Source: Shewanella sp. Arc9-LZ
GTDB taxonomy: Bacteria; Pseudomonadota; Gammaproteobacteria; Enterobacterales; Shewanellaceae
Reading direction: 5' to 3'
DNA length: 64,000 nt
Assembly: GCF_010092445.1 (NCBI RefSeq)
Contig: NZ_CP048031.1
Location: 2,852,001-2,916,000 of the forward strand
Of the stretch, positions 36,064 through 44,764 are shown in pieces (positions within the stretch are counted from its first letter, which is position 1; each line of letters begins with the position of its first letter). The position numbers and the translations under genes are program-made. The notes beneath the pieces were generated by a model. That model was not told the DNA's origin. It saw only the letters and a program-made list of their open reading frames with translations, and ran no database searches.

Positions 36064-38163
36064 ATGTTAAATAAAACACTTCTTGCCGTTGTTATCGCTG
36101 GCGCACTGGGACTAGGCGGTTGCGGCTCTGATAATGACGATCAAACAAATACTGTTACTGCAGATATCAAGTTACGTGTAATGGAAACGACTGATCTTCA
36201 TACTAATATGATGGATTACAACTATTACTCAGGGAAAGATGATAAGACCATTGGTCTGGTACGTACAGCAAGTTTAATCAATGCAGCACGCGCCGAAGTC
36301 ACTAACTCAGTTTTATTAGACAACGGTGATTTATTGCAAGGTAGCCCTATGGGGGATTACATTGCCAATAAATTCAAAACTGACAGCAACATGTTAACCG
36401 ACACACACCCAGTGTACAAAGCAATGAATACACTAGATTATGAAGTGGGTAATATTGGTAACCATGAATTTAATTATGGCTTAACATTTCTTGAACAATC
36501 AATATCGGGGGCAAATTTCCCCTACATTAACTCGAACGTAATTTGTGCTGATAAAGATGGTTGTTGGGGTGATGTGCTATTTAATGAAAACATGTTCACA
36601 CCGTATATCATTAAAGACAAAGTTGTTATCGATGTTGACGGTAATGAACACACAATCAAAATCGGATATATCGGTTTTGTACCACCACAGGTTTTACAAT
36701 GGGATAAAGCTAACTTAGACGGTAAAGTTGAAGTCTTAGGCATTGTTCAAGCGGCTAATAAGTTTATTCCGCAAATGAAAGCTGAAGGTGCTGATATTAT
36801 TTTAGCCATTCCGCATTCTGGTATTGGTTCAAGTGAAAACCCTGGCGATCCATGGGCAGAAAACGCCACTTATGCACTCACCAATGTTGATGGTATTGAT
36901 GCAATATTCTTTGGCCACAGCCACTCAGTTTTCCCAGCAGCAAGCAATAGCGATTTACCGAACACCGACGTAGAAAAAGGGCTATTAAACGGCATTCCAG
37001 CTGTAATGCCTGGTCGTTGGGGTGATAACTTAGGTGTGGTTGACTTAGTTGTACGCCAAGTAGAAGGGAAATGGACCGTAATTCATGAAGAATCAACGGC
37101 TAAAGCACGCCCAATTTACGACAATGCTAATAAAGTAGCATTGGTTGAAGGTGAAGCGAGCTTACGTGATGCAATTGAAATTGAACATAATGGTACTATC
37201 GAATATGTTAGCCAACCTATTGGGGTTGCTGCCGCTAACATGTACAGCTTCTTAACGTTAGTTCAAGATGATCCAACGGTTCAGATTGTATCTAATGCTC
37301 AAATAGCGCGTGTTAAAACATTAATTACTGATGATTTAAAAGATTTGCCAATCTTGTCAGCATCGGCACCATTTAAAGCCGGTGGACGTTATGCTGAAGG
37401 AGATGCAAGCCAATATGTACAAGTTGATGCTGGCGACCTTTCGTATAAAAACGCAGCTGACTTATACCTTTATCCAAATACTATGGTTGCAGTTAAAGCC
37501 ACCGGTGCGGAATTAAAAGATTGGTTAGAATGTTCTGCCAACCAGTTTAATCAAATTGATCCAACCATCAGTGCCCCACAAAATTTAATTAATCGCGCAG
37601 GCCACCCAACCTATAACTTCGACGTTATTGATGGCCTAACTTACAAAATAGATGTAACTCAACCAACTAAGTTTGACCGTAGCTGTGAAGTTGTTAACGC
37701 CGGTGCTAACCGTATTGTTGACTTAGCTTACACTGCTGCCGATGGTACGGTTATTACGGGTAATGATTTAGCCGCTATGTCATTTGTAGTGGCATCAAAT
37801 AACTACCGTGCATTTGGTGGTTCATTTGCGGGTACCGGTTCTGACCACGTAGTGCTAGAACTGCCAGATACCAACCGTGATGCATTATCAGCTTATATTA
37901 CTGAGCAATCACAACCAAATGCAACTGGCGGATATGATGCTATGGTCGATCCATCAGCTGATTACAACTGGGATTTTAAAACTATTGATAATGCGACTGT
38001 TGCATTAGACATTCGTTTTGAAACTCAAGATAGCGATGTTGCTGACAAGTTTGTTGCTGATAATCAACAACGTAAAATGGTGAAGTTACCTAAAACAGCT
38101 GATGTTGTCGCAGGCTTTGCGATTTATAGCATCGACCTAACGACACCTGTTGCTGCTAAATAA
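36064..38163 (+). CDS. 2',3'-cyclic-nucleotide 2'-phosphodiesterase/3'-nucleotidase, CpdB-type lipoprotein
   Basis: The 699-residue protein has a lipoprotein signal (LGGC, cysteine about residue 20). Its metallophosphatase domain shows METTDLHTNMMDYNYY, DNGDLLQGSPMGDY, GNHEFNYGL, IPHSGIG and FFGHSHSVFP. The C-terminal nucleotidase domain carries ALS-type QIARV, DLYLYPNTMVAVKATGAELKDWLE and NNYRAFGGSFAGTGSDHV. CpdB enzymes degrade 2',3'-cyclic nucleotides and 3'-nucleotides in the periplasm, feeding purine and phosphate salvage. GAGAG precedes the ATG. It is a second, distinct nucleotidase lipoprotein besides the one at 9530-11248. Confidence 0.9.
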   Translation: MLNKTLLAVVIAGALGLGGCGSDNDDQTNTVTADIKLRVMETTDLHTNMMDYNYYSGKDDKTIGLVRTASLINAARAEVTNSVLLDNGDLLQGSPMGDYIANKFKTDSNMLTDTHPVYKAMNTLDYEVGNIGNHEFNYGLTFLEQSISGANFPYINSNVICADKDGCWGDVLFNENMFTPYIIKDKVVIDVDGNEHTIKIGYIGFVPPQVLQWDKANLDGKVEVLGIVQAANKFIPQMKAEGADIILAIPHSGIGSSENPGDPWAENATYALTNVDGIDAIFFGHSHSVFPAASNSDLPNTDVEKGLLNGIPAVMPGRWGDNLGVVDLVVRQVEGKWTVIHEESTAKARPIYDNANKVALVEGEASLRDAIEIEHNGTIEYVSQPIGVAAANMYSFLTLVQDDPTVQIVSNAQIARVKTLITDDLKDLPILSASAPFKAGGRYAEGDASQYVQVDAGDLSYKNAADLYLYPNTMVAVKATGAELKDWLECSANQFNQIDPTISAPQNLINRAGHPTYNFDVIDGLTYKIDVTQPTKFDRSCEVVNAGANRIVDLAYTAADGTVITGNDLAAMSFVVASNNYRAFGGSFAGTGSDHVVLELPDTNRDALSAYITEQSQPNATGGYDAMVDPSADYNWDFKTIDNATVALDIRFETQDSDVADKFVADNQQRKMVKLPKTADVVAGFAIYSIDLTTPVAAK

Positions 38164-38182
38164 TTATTCGCGGACTAGATAC

Positions 38183-38216
38183 AAAGAAGGCGCTTTATGC
38201 GCCTTCTTTATTTTTA
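38183..38216 (+). terminator. Terminator of the CpdB-type gene
   Basis: AAAGAAGGCGC and GCGCCTTCTTT pair perfectly around TTTAT and are followed by ATTTTTA. Confidence 0.85.
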
Positions 38217-38289
38217 TAGTTCTGGCCTAAAATATGGCCACACAACTTAAATACAGTCACCATTATTTAAACAATGAGTTTGCAAACTA

Positions 38290-38775
38290 TTACTCTTCAA
38301 ACAACTGCGCCATTTTTTGAATATGCACTAATGAAACGTGATGTTGATTTCGTTGTGCACAAAGCTGTTGATGTTGGTCATCATCTGGATTCCCTACTAA
38401 TACCACTTTAACTTGATAGCCTAACGCTTTTGCTGCTGCGTCATAAGCCATAAATTCCCATTTCGCGATATTAGTATTATCACAAATAACTATTGGTTCA
38501 TTTCGCGCCAACGCCTGAATAAAAGCCGTTAAATTAGCCTGATGATATTGGCCAATTTTTTGCGGATTAAAGCGATATTGTCCCTGTTGATAAAAATAGC
38601 GGTCTGTAGAGAATAGACCATGCTGTCGGATATGAATCGCCTGCTCAATGCCTTGAGAAATAATAAATTGTTCAACCCAATAAGACTTACCACTGCCAGG
38701 TAAACCACGCATTATAATCGCCAGCTTTGACGGCATCACGTCATTTACCACTCTATCAACTAACGTTTCACTCAC
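38290..38775 (-). CDS. P-loop ATP-binding protein, polynucleotide-kinase/N4BP2-like
   Basis: The 161-residue protein has a Walker A motif GLPGSGKS at about residues 24-31. FSTDRYFY follows, then an NxxNTxIAKWEFMAY-type stretch (here ICDNTNIAKWEFMAYDAAA) and a closing VVLVG strand. This is the pattern of small AAA_33 kinases related to the C-terminal kinase-like domain of N4BP2. The substrate is unknown. I start it at the GTG whose first base is 38775. AAGGTGG lies six bases upstream and it overlaps the cobB stop by eight bases, so the pair is translationally coupled. Confidence 0.75.
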   Translation of the reverse strand: MSETLVDRVVNDVMPSKLAIIMRGLPGSGKSYWVEQFIISQGIEQAIHIRQHGLFSTDRYFYQQGQYRFNPQKIGQYHQANLTAFIQALARNEPIVICDNTNIAKWEFMAYDAAAKALGYQVKVVLVGNPDDDQHQQLCAQRNQHHVSLVHIQKMAQLFEE

Positions 38776-39490
38776 TTCCAACCACCTTACCCGCTAAAAT
38801 ATCATCAACTAACCTAGGTAAAATATCACCCGCTTTTCCGGTAAAATGATATTGAAACTGACTATGACGGTCTGCAGGATCAAGGTTAACCTCCACAGTT
38901 TGAGCACCGTGGTGATTCGCGCTATCGACAAAGCCTGCCGCGGGATAAACCGTACCAGATGTGCCAATCGCAATAAATAAGTCACAGTGGTCTAAAGCGT
39001 CGTGGATTCTGTCCATACCAAAAGGCATTTCCCCAAACCACACAATATGTGGCCGCAAGCGTTTTCCCGGGATACAACAAGTGCAACAGTTTTCAGCACC
39101 AAAAGGTTCACGTAATACAAAGGTTTGTAATGATTGTGGGCATCGACCTTTTGCTAATTCGCCGTGCATATGCAGTAATCGTTTAGACCCTGCCCGCTCG
39201 TGTAAATCATCAACATTTTGGGTTATCACTAGCAATTCACCCGTAAATTCTGTTTCAAGTTTCGCGAGTGCTAAATGTGCTGCATTTGGAATGACATCAT
39301 CACTGTGTAATTGTTGCCAGCGGCTATTATAAAAACGCTCCACTAACTCGATATCTCTTGCATAGCCTTCAGGAGTGGCAACATCTTCAATATGATGCTG
39401 TTCCCATAAACCATGCTGATCTCTAAACGTGCTCATACCCGACTCAGCTGAAATACCTGCGCCGGTCAGCACTACAATTTGCCGGTACAT
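38768..39490 (-). CDS. cobB: NAD-dependent protein deacylase, sirtuin class III
   Basis: CobB removes acetyl or succinyl groups from lysines using NAD. The 240-residue protein has GAGISAESGMSTFRD at the N-terminus, TQNVDDLHERAG, the catalytic histidine in HMHGEL, IVWFGEMPF, GTSGTVYPAA and VNLDP. The HxxxxVATPEGYARD segment with the later FYNSRW pattern is the class III feature linked to desuccinylase activity. The zinc site is made from C..., CCTCC rather than two regular CxxC pairs. The gene overlaps the following P-loop gene. I recall cobB next to fur in Shewanella. Confidence 0.9.
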   Translation of the reverse strand: MYRQIVVLTGAGISAESGMSTFRDQHGLWEQHHIEDVATPEGYARDIELVERFYNSRWQQLHSDDVIPNAAHLALAKLETEFTGELLVITQNVDDLHERAGSKRLLHMHGELAKGRCPQSLQTFVLREPFGAENCCTCCIPGKRLRPHIVWFGEMPFGMDRIHDALDHCDLFIAIGTSGTVYPAAGFVDSANHHGAQTVEVNLDPADRHSQFQYHFTGKAGDILPRLVDDILAGKVVGSE

Positions 39491-39634
39491 TGTTTGTCCT
39501 TTATTGTGATGATGTAAAATAAAATGTAATGACTTTTAATACCATATCAAAAATACGTACTCAGGTTACAAAATGTTGTCACTACACGGTCTAAAAATTC
39601 ACATAAAATTCATGTTATAGATTTGATAATAATA

Positions 39635-39646
39635 TCGGATATCCGA
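39635..39646. repeat. Perfect 12-bp palindrome in the cobB-fur intergenic region
   Basis: TCGGATATCCGA is fully palindromic and overlaps a weak Fur-box-like stretch starting GATAATAATATC. The divergent region 39491-39848 otherwise shows no gene. It is a possible operator. Confidence 0.35.
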
Positions 39647-39848
39647 ATAGGTACAATAATCCCTTAGTATAAGTAAGCTTATTGAGAGATCCTTAACAAA
39701 TAATATCAGCTTAAGTGACTGTTTTACTAAATATCCTCTATATAGGTTGATAAAGCAGCTTAAGAGGTTTATGTTTTTAGACTCAAGACATATAATGATT
39801 AGAATATCCACCGATGAACCGATTGGTTCTGCAATCAAGAGATTAGCA

Positions 39849-40280
39849 ATGACAGATGGAAATCAAGCACTCAAAAAAGCCGGATTAAAAATAACTCTGC
39901 CGCGAGTTAAAATTCTAGAACTGATGCAATCCCCAGACAACCAGCATATCAGTGCAGAAGACTTATATAAAAAGTTACTCGAAATAGGCGAGGAAATTGG
40001 TCTCGCTACTGTATACAGAGTATTAAACCAGTTCGATGATGCGGGCATTCTAAATCGTCATCATTTTGAAAGTGGTAAAGCGGTGTTTGAAATGTCGACT
40101 CAACAACACCATGATCATTTAGTGTGTTTAACCTGTGATAAAGTGATTGAGTTTACTGACGACGTAATTGAACGTCGCCAAGATGAAATCGCCATGCGTC
40201 ATAACATCAAGCTGACTCACCATAGCTTGTACCTTTATGGCCATTGCACCAATGATACTTGTGATCACGCTGACGAATAG
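39849..40280 (+). CDS. fur: Ferric uptake regulator
   Basis: Fur is the iron-responsive repressor that binds DNA with ferrous iron. The 143-residue protein is close to E. coli Fur along its whole length. It has NQALKKAGLKITLPRVKILELMQ, SAEDLYKKLLEIGEEIGLATVYRVLNQFDDAGI (winged helix), and HHDHLVCLTCDKVIEF with metal ligands. CTNDTC forms the second half of the structural zinc site. The longer upstream frame to 39747 is rejected because the ATG at 39849 matches the family start and has AAGAGA upstream. A palindromic terminator follows. Confidence 0.95.
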   Translation: MTDGNQALKKAGLKITLPRVKILELMQSPDNQHISAEDLYKKLLEIGEEIGLATVYRVLNQFDDAGILNRHHFESGKAVFEMSTQQHHDHLVCLTCDKVIEFTDDVIERRQDEIAMRHNIKLTHHSLYLYGHCTNDTCDHADE

Positions 40281-40300
40281 TCAGTATGTGAGCAACAAAC

Positions 40301-40326
40301 AAACCAGCAAATTTGCTGGTTTTTTA
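40301..40326. terminator. Bidirectional terminator after fur
   Basis: AAACCAGCAAATTTGCTGGTTT is a perfect palindrome followed by Ts, between convergent genes. Confidence 0.85.
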
Positions 40327-40360
40327 TTGGTTAATATTTGTCATAAGATTGAAAATTTAG

Positions 40361-41287
40361 TTAAAGCAACAATGTCAGCCATAGGCTAAAACTAAACACA
40401 GATAACAAGGTCGATAATACCACTGTGCTACCTAAAGTTGATTCATGTTGCTTAAGCTCTGTGGCAATAAGATAAGCGTTGACGCCAAGAGGAGAGGCAC
40501 TGAGTAACACCAACATCGCGGTGCTTGAAGCTGCTAGCTCAAACACAAAATGCGCCATCACATACACTAACGCTGGCAATAAAATAATTTTTAAGCTACT
40601 TGCCATTAAGGCTAAACGCCAATGTTCACCTACGCGATAAAAACTTAAATTAGCACCTAGCACAAACAATGCACACGCCAAAGCGGGCTTAGCTAATAGC
40701 GCTAAACCATCATCTAATTGTGGTCCCAAGTTAATACTTAATGCATTCGCAAAAATGCCTAGCCCTATACTCATTACTACCGGATTAAGTGCCATAGAGC
40801 GAGCAAACCGTCGCCACGAGAAACCCTGAGGCTGCGCTCGTGCAGCTAAGATAAAAGTCAGTGCAAACAGGGTGGCGCTATGAAAAGTAATGATCATAAA
40901 TACCTGCCCTATCATTGCTGGGCCTAATGCAGCGATAATAATGGGTAAACCTACCAATACCGTATTGGAATAACTGGCGCCCAACGCGAATACCGCACTG
41001 GCATCACGCCCCTGCAGCGCTATTGGACTAAAGAGGCGATTAATTCGGTAACCTATAGCAAACACTAACAACACTGGTAAATAAAAAGCCAGCAATGCAA
41101 ATGGATCAATGCTTTGCGCTAATGGTGCTGCCAGCATATTGATAAATAAAAATGCCGGAATACTGACATAAAAAGTAAATTTGCTGATCCCAGCAATGTG
41201 TTCTTTATTAAAGAAACCCACTCGGGTTAATACAAAACCTAATACCACCATAAAAATTAACGGAAATATAATACTGATGATGGCCAT
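40361..41287 (-). CDS. AEC family (auxin efflux carrier-like) transporter
   Basis: The 308-residue inner-membrane protein has about ten hydrophobic helices in two five-helix halves. The first half carries FTFYVSIPAFLFINML and ALGASYSNTVLVGLPII; the second has LAKPALACALFVLGANLSFY and LLSASPLGVNAYLIA. These are the usual AEC landmarks. Bacterial members export or import organic acids such as malate. No substrate can be assigned. The gene is single, convergent with fur. Confidence 0.85.
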   Translation of the reverse strand: MAIISIIFPLIFMVVLGFVLTRVGFFNKEHIAGISKFTFYVSIPAFLFINMLAAPLAQSIDPFALLAFYLPVLLVFAIGYRINRLFSPIALQGRDASAVFALGASYSNTVLVGLPIIIAALGPAMIGQVFMIITFHSATLFALTFILAARAQPQGFSWRRFARSMALNPVVMSIGLGIFANALSINLGPQLDDGLALLAKPALACALFVLGANLSFYRVGEHWRLALMASSLKIILLPALVYVMAHFVFELAASSTAMLVLLSASPLGVNAYLIATELKQHESTLGSTVVLSTLLSVFSFSLWLTLLL

Positions 41288-41385
41288 ACTTACCTTACAA
41301 ATACCGAACTAAATGCCAACTGATTGTCTATTATAATAATATGAAAAATATAACAGTATGAAAAATAGTGTAAAAAAAACCAATA

Positions 41386-41409
41386 AAAAAGGCGCCTAAG
41401 CGCCTTTTT
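41386..41409 (-). terminator. Terminator of the sdh-suc operon
   Basis: AAAAAGGCGC (41386-41395) and GCGCCTTTTT (41400-41409) enclose CTAA. On the minus strand it lies 16 bases after the sucD stop and runs into Ts. Confidence 0.88.
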
Positions 41410-41424
41410 CAAGCCGAGTAAATA

Positions 41425-42297
41425 TTACCAGCCAGTACGAATACGTAGTGCTTTACCAATGTCAGCTAAAGAGCGAACAGTCGTAACGCCTGCAGCTTCA
41501 AGAGCAGCAAACTTATCTTCAGCAGTACCTTTACCACCAGCGATAATTGCGCCAGCATGGCCCATGCGCTTACCTTCTGGTGCAGTAACACCAGCAATGT
41601 AAGATACAACAGGCTTAGTTACGTGTGCTTTGATATATTCAGCAGCTTCTTCTTCTGCATTACCACCGATTTCACCGATCATTACAATCGCTTCAGTCTG
41701 TGGATCGTTTTGGAACATTTCCAATACGTCAATGAAGTTAGTACCAGGAATTGGATCACCACCGATACCTACACAAGTAGATTGGCCGAAACCTTCATCA
41801 GTAGTTTGCTTAACTGCTTCGTACGTTAATGTACCAGAGCGTGAAACAATACCAACTTTACCAGGTAAATGGATGTGACCAGGCATGATACCAATCTTAC
41901 ATTCACCAGGCGTGATAACACCTGGGCAGTTAGGACCAATCATGCGAGTGCCAGTTTCTTCAAGCTTCACTTTCACTTGCAGCATATCAAGTGTTGGGAT
42001 ACCTTCAGTGATACAAACGATTAGCTCAAGGCCAGCATCGATTGCTTCAAGGATAGCATCTTTACAAAAAGGTGCTGGTACGTAGATAACAGTTGCAGTT
42101 GCACCTGTTGCCGCTACAGCATCTTTAACTGTGTTAAAGACTGGAAGACCTAGGTGAGTTTGACCACCTTTTCCAGGAGAAACACCACCAACCATTTGCG
42201 TGCCATAAGCAATCGCCTGTTCAGAGTGAAAAGTACCCTGACCACCAGTGAAACCTTGACAGATTACCTTGGTATCTTTGTTAATTAAAACAGACAT
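41425..42297 (-). CDS. sucD: Succinyl-CoA synthetase alpha subunit
   Basis: The alpha subunit carries the phospho-histidine that passes phosphate between succinyl-CoA and the nucleotide. The 290-residue protein has [15 protein letters not shown] (CoA-binding), [32 protein letters not shown], and the active-site [17 protein letters not shown] with the phosphorylated histidine. The start codon overlaps the sucC stop by one base (TAATG), which fits equal synthesis of the two subunits. It is the last gene of the minus-strand TCA block, with a strong terminator behind it. Confidence 0.97.
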   Translation of the reverse strand: MSVLINKDTKVICQGFTGGQGTFHSEQAIAYGTQMVGGVSPGKGGQTHLGLPVFNTVKDAVAATGATATVIYVPAPFCKDAILEAIDAGLELIVCITEGIPTLDMLQVKVKLEETGTRMIGPNCPGVITPGECKIGIMPGHIHLPGKVGIVSRSGTLTYEAVKQTTDEGFGQSTCVGIGGDPIPGTNFIDVLEMFQNDPQTEAIVMIGEIGGNAEEEAAEYIKAHVTKPVVSYIAGVTAPEGKRMGHAGAIIAGGKGTAEDKFAALEAAGVTTVRSLADIGKALRIRTGW

Positions 42298-43463
42298 TAT
42301 TTGCCCTCCGCAGCTTTAACAACTTGCTCAGCCGCGTCAGTTAGACTTGTAGCCGCGATGATATCAAGACCAGACTTAGCCAATACTTCACGACCTAATT
42401 CGGCGTTAGTACCTTCAAGACGAACAACAACTGGCACTTTAACGCCAACTTCTTTAACCGCACCGATAATACCTTCAGCGATCATATCGCAACGCACGAT
42501 ACCACCGAAGATGTTAACCAATACTGCTTTAACATTGCTGTCAGAAAGAATGATCTTAAAGGCTTCAGCAACACGTTCTTTAGTTGCTCCACCGCCAACG
42601 TCTAAGAAGTTAGCTGGCTTGCCACCGTGTAGGTTTACAATGTCCATTGTACCCATTGCTAGGCCGGCACCGTTAACCATACAACCTACGTTACCGTCTA
42701 AAGCAACATAGTTTAATTCAAATTTTGCAGCATGTGCTTCACGTGCATCATCTTGTGATGGATCATGCATCGCTTTGATTTTTGGCTGACGGAATAATGC
42801 GTTGCCATCAATACCAATTTTGCCATCTAAACAATGAAGGTTGCCTTCAGTGGTGATAACAAGTGGATTGATTTCTAATAACGCAAAATCATGGTCGTTA
42901 AACATGTTCGCTAGACCCATAAAGATCTTAGTAAACTGCTTCATTTGTGTTGGGTTTAAACCTAACTTGAAGCCAAGATCGCGAGCTTGGAAAGCCTGAG
43001 GACCTGTTAACGGATCAATGATAGCTGTGTGAATAAGCTCTGGCGTATGTTCAGCCACAGTTTCAATATCAACACCACCTTCAGTCGACGCCATGAACAC
43101 TACACGACGTGTGCTACGGTCAACAACTGCACCTAAGTACAATTCATTGGCGATGTCAGTGCAGCTTTCAACTAGAATTTTAGCAACTGGCTGACCTTTA
43201 GCGTCAGTCTGGTACGTTACTAAGTTCTTACCTAACCAGTTTTCAGCGAATGCTCTGATTTCGTCTTTACTTCCGGTAACTTTAACGCCACCTGCTTTAC
43301 CACGGCCGCCAGCGTGTACTTGACACTTAACAACCCATAGGTTCCCGCCAATGTGGCCAGCTGCTTCAACTGCTTCTTGAGCGGTATCACATGCAAAGCC
43401 TTCAGAGACTGGTAAACCATATTCGGCAAATAAAGATTTTGCCTGATACTCATGCAAATTCAT
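42297..43463 (-). CDS. sucC: Succinyl-CoA synthetase beta subunit
   Basis: The 388-residue ATP-grasp subunit binds nucleotide and succinate. It has the opening [36 protein letters not shown] in the nucleotide-binding domain, and the [21 protein letters not shown] and [11 protein letters not shown] blocks. The C-terminal ligase domain has [12 protein letters not shown] and [10 protein letters not shown]. It lies 76 bp behind sucB and overlaps sucD. The pair completes the step from succinyl-CoA to succinate. Confidence 0.97.
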   Translation of the reverse strand: MNLHEYQAKSLFAEYGLPVSEGFACDTAQEAVEAAGHIGGNLWVVKCQVHAGGRGKAGGVKVTGSKDEIRAFAENWLGKNLVTYQTDAKGQPVAKILVESCTDIANELYLGAVVDRSTRRVVFMASTEGGVDIETVAEHTPELIHTAIIDPLTGPQAFQARDLGFKLGLNPTQMKQFTKIFMGLANMFNDHDFALLEINPLVITTEGNLHCLDGKIGIDGNALFRQPKIKAMHDPSQDDAREAHAAKFELNYVALDGNVGCMVNGAGLAMGTMDIVNLHGGKPANFLDVGGGATKERVAEAFKIILSDSNVKAVLVNIFGGIVRCDMIAEGIIGAVKEVGVKVPVVVRLEGTNAELGREVLAKSGLDIIAATSLTDAAEQVVKAAEGK

Positions 43464-43539
43464 GATGATCTATCCATATACTTCTAATCAAATCCAACTG
43501 GCTCAATATGAGCCAGCGACGAGGGTTTTATCTAACTAC

Positions 43540-44736
43540 TTATAGATCAAGTAGCAGACGAGTTGGATCTTCTAGGAAGTCTTTAATCGCGACTAAGAAG
43601 CCAACTGACTCACGACCATCAACAATACGATGATCGTAAGAGAGTGCTAGGTACATCATAGGCAGGATTTCAACCTGACCATTGACTGCCATTGGGCGAT
43701 CTTTAATGGCATGCATGCCTAAGATTGCGCTTTGTGGTAGGTTCAAAATGGGTGTAGACATTAGCGAGCCGAAAACACCACCGTTTGTCACAGTGAAGTT
43801 ACCGCCAGTCATGTCTGCAACAGACAGTTTTCCGTCACGGCCTTTAATGGCTAATTCACGTACCGCTTTCTCAATCTCAGCTAGGTTCATGGTATCAGTG
43901 TCACGTAATACTGGTGTCACCAGGCCACGTGGAGTCGATACTGCAATGCTGATATCAAAATAGTTGTGATACACAATGTCATCACCATCGATAGAGGCGT
44001 TAACTTCAGGGAAACGTTTTAGCGCTTCAGTCACCGCTTTGATATAGAAAGACATAAAGCCTAAACGAATACCATGACGTTTTTCGAAAATGTCTTGGTA
44101 CTGTTTACGAATATCCATGATTGGCTTCATGTTAACTTCGTTAAACGTGGTTAACATTGCCGTTGAATTTTTCGCTTCTAAAAGACGTTTAGCGATAGTC
44201 TTACGAAGACGTGACATTGGTACACGCTTCTCACTACGGCCTTCTAATACTGCAACAGGCGCTACCGGCGCTGCTGCTTTAGCTGGAGCAGACTTAAGGA
44301 ATGCATCAACATCATCCTTAGTCACACGTCCACCAACACCAGAACCTTTAATTTTACTGGCATCAAGATTATGCTCAGCAATAACACGACGAACAGATGG
44401 ACTTAATGCATCGTTAGATTCATCAGTAGCGACTTCAGTCGTTGTATTAGTAGAAGGCGCTGATGCTTCAGCTTTAGTCACTTCTTGGCCAGACACTGCA
44501 CCAGCGACGAAATTAGCAATCACTTGCTCACCTAAAACGGTGTCACCTTCTTGGAATAACAATTCAGAGATTGAACCGTCTTCTGGTGCAACCACTTCTA
44601 ATACAACTTTGTCAGTCTCGATATCAACTAAGTTTTGATCGCGTGTCACCTGTTCACCAGGTTTAACATGCCAAGTAGCAATAGTTGCATCAGCAACAGA
44701 TTCTGGTAATACGGGTACCTTAATTTCGATACTCAT
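43540..44736 (-). CDS. sucB: 2-oxoglutarate dehydrogenase E2, dihydrolipoyl succinyltransferase
   Basis: E2 carries the succinyl group on lipoate to CoA. The 398-residue protein has one lipoyl domain with the modified lysine in [12 protein letters not shown] (about residue 43), then a linker rich in Ala, Thr and Glu. A peripheral-subunit-binding domain follows ([33 protein letters not shown], about 110-145), then the catalytic domain with [13 protein letters not shown], which holds the active-site histidine. It lies 28 bp after sucA and shares its transcript. Confidence 0.96.
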   Translation of the reverse strand: MSIEIKVPVLPESVADATIATWHVKPGEQVTRDQNLVDIETDKVVLEVVAPEDGSISELLFQEGDTVLGEQVIANFVAGAVSGQEVTKAEASAPSTNTTTEVATDESNDALSPSVRRVIAEHNLDASKIKGSGVGGRVTKDDVDAFLKSAPAKAAAPVAPVAVLEGRSEKRVPMSRLRKTIAKRLLEAKNSTAMLTTFNEVNMKPIMDIRKQYQDIFEKRHGIRLGFMSFYIKAVTEALKRFPEVNASIDGDDIVYHNYFDISIAVSTPRGLVTPVLRDTDTMNLAEIEKAVRELAIKGRDGKLSVADMTGGNFTVTNGGVFGSLMSTPILNLPQSAILGMHAIKDRPMAVNGQVEILPMMYLALSYDHRIVDGRESVGFLVAIKDFLEDPTRLLLDL

Positions 44737-44764
44737 GGAAAGCTTCCCTTATATAAATTATCTA

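Noticed and set aside
39625..39643. Fur autoregulation box upstream of fur
   Set aside because: GATAATAATATCGGATATC agrees at only about 13 of 19 positions and the second half is poor, so it is noted only with the palindrome.
44090..44638. Long plus-strand open frame of 182 codons inside sucB
   Set aside because: It is the antisense shadow of a well-conserved gene, with a composition typical of complementary frames and no ribosome site.
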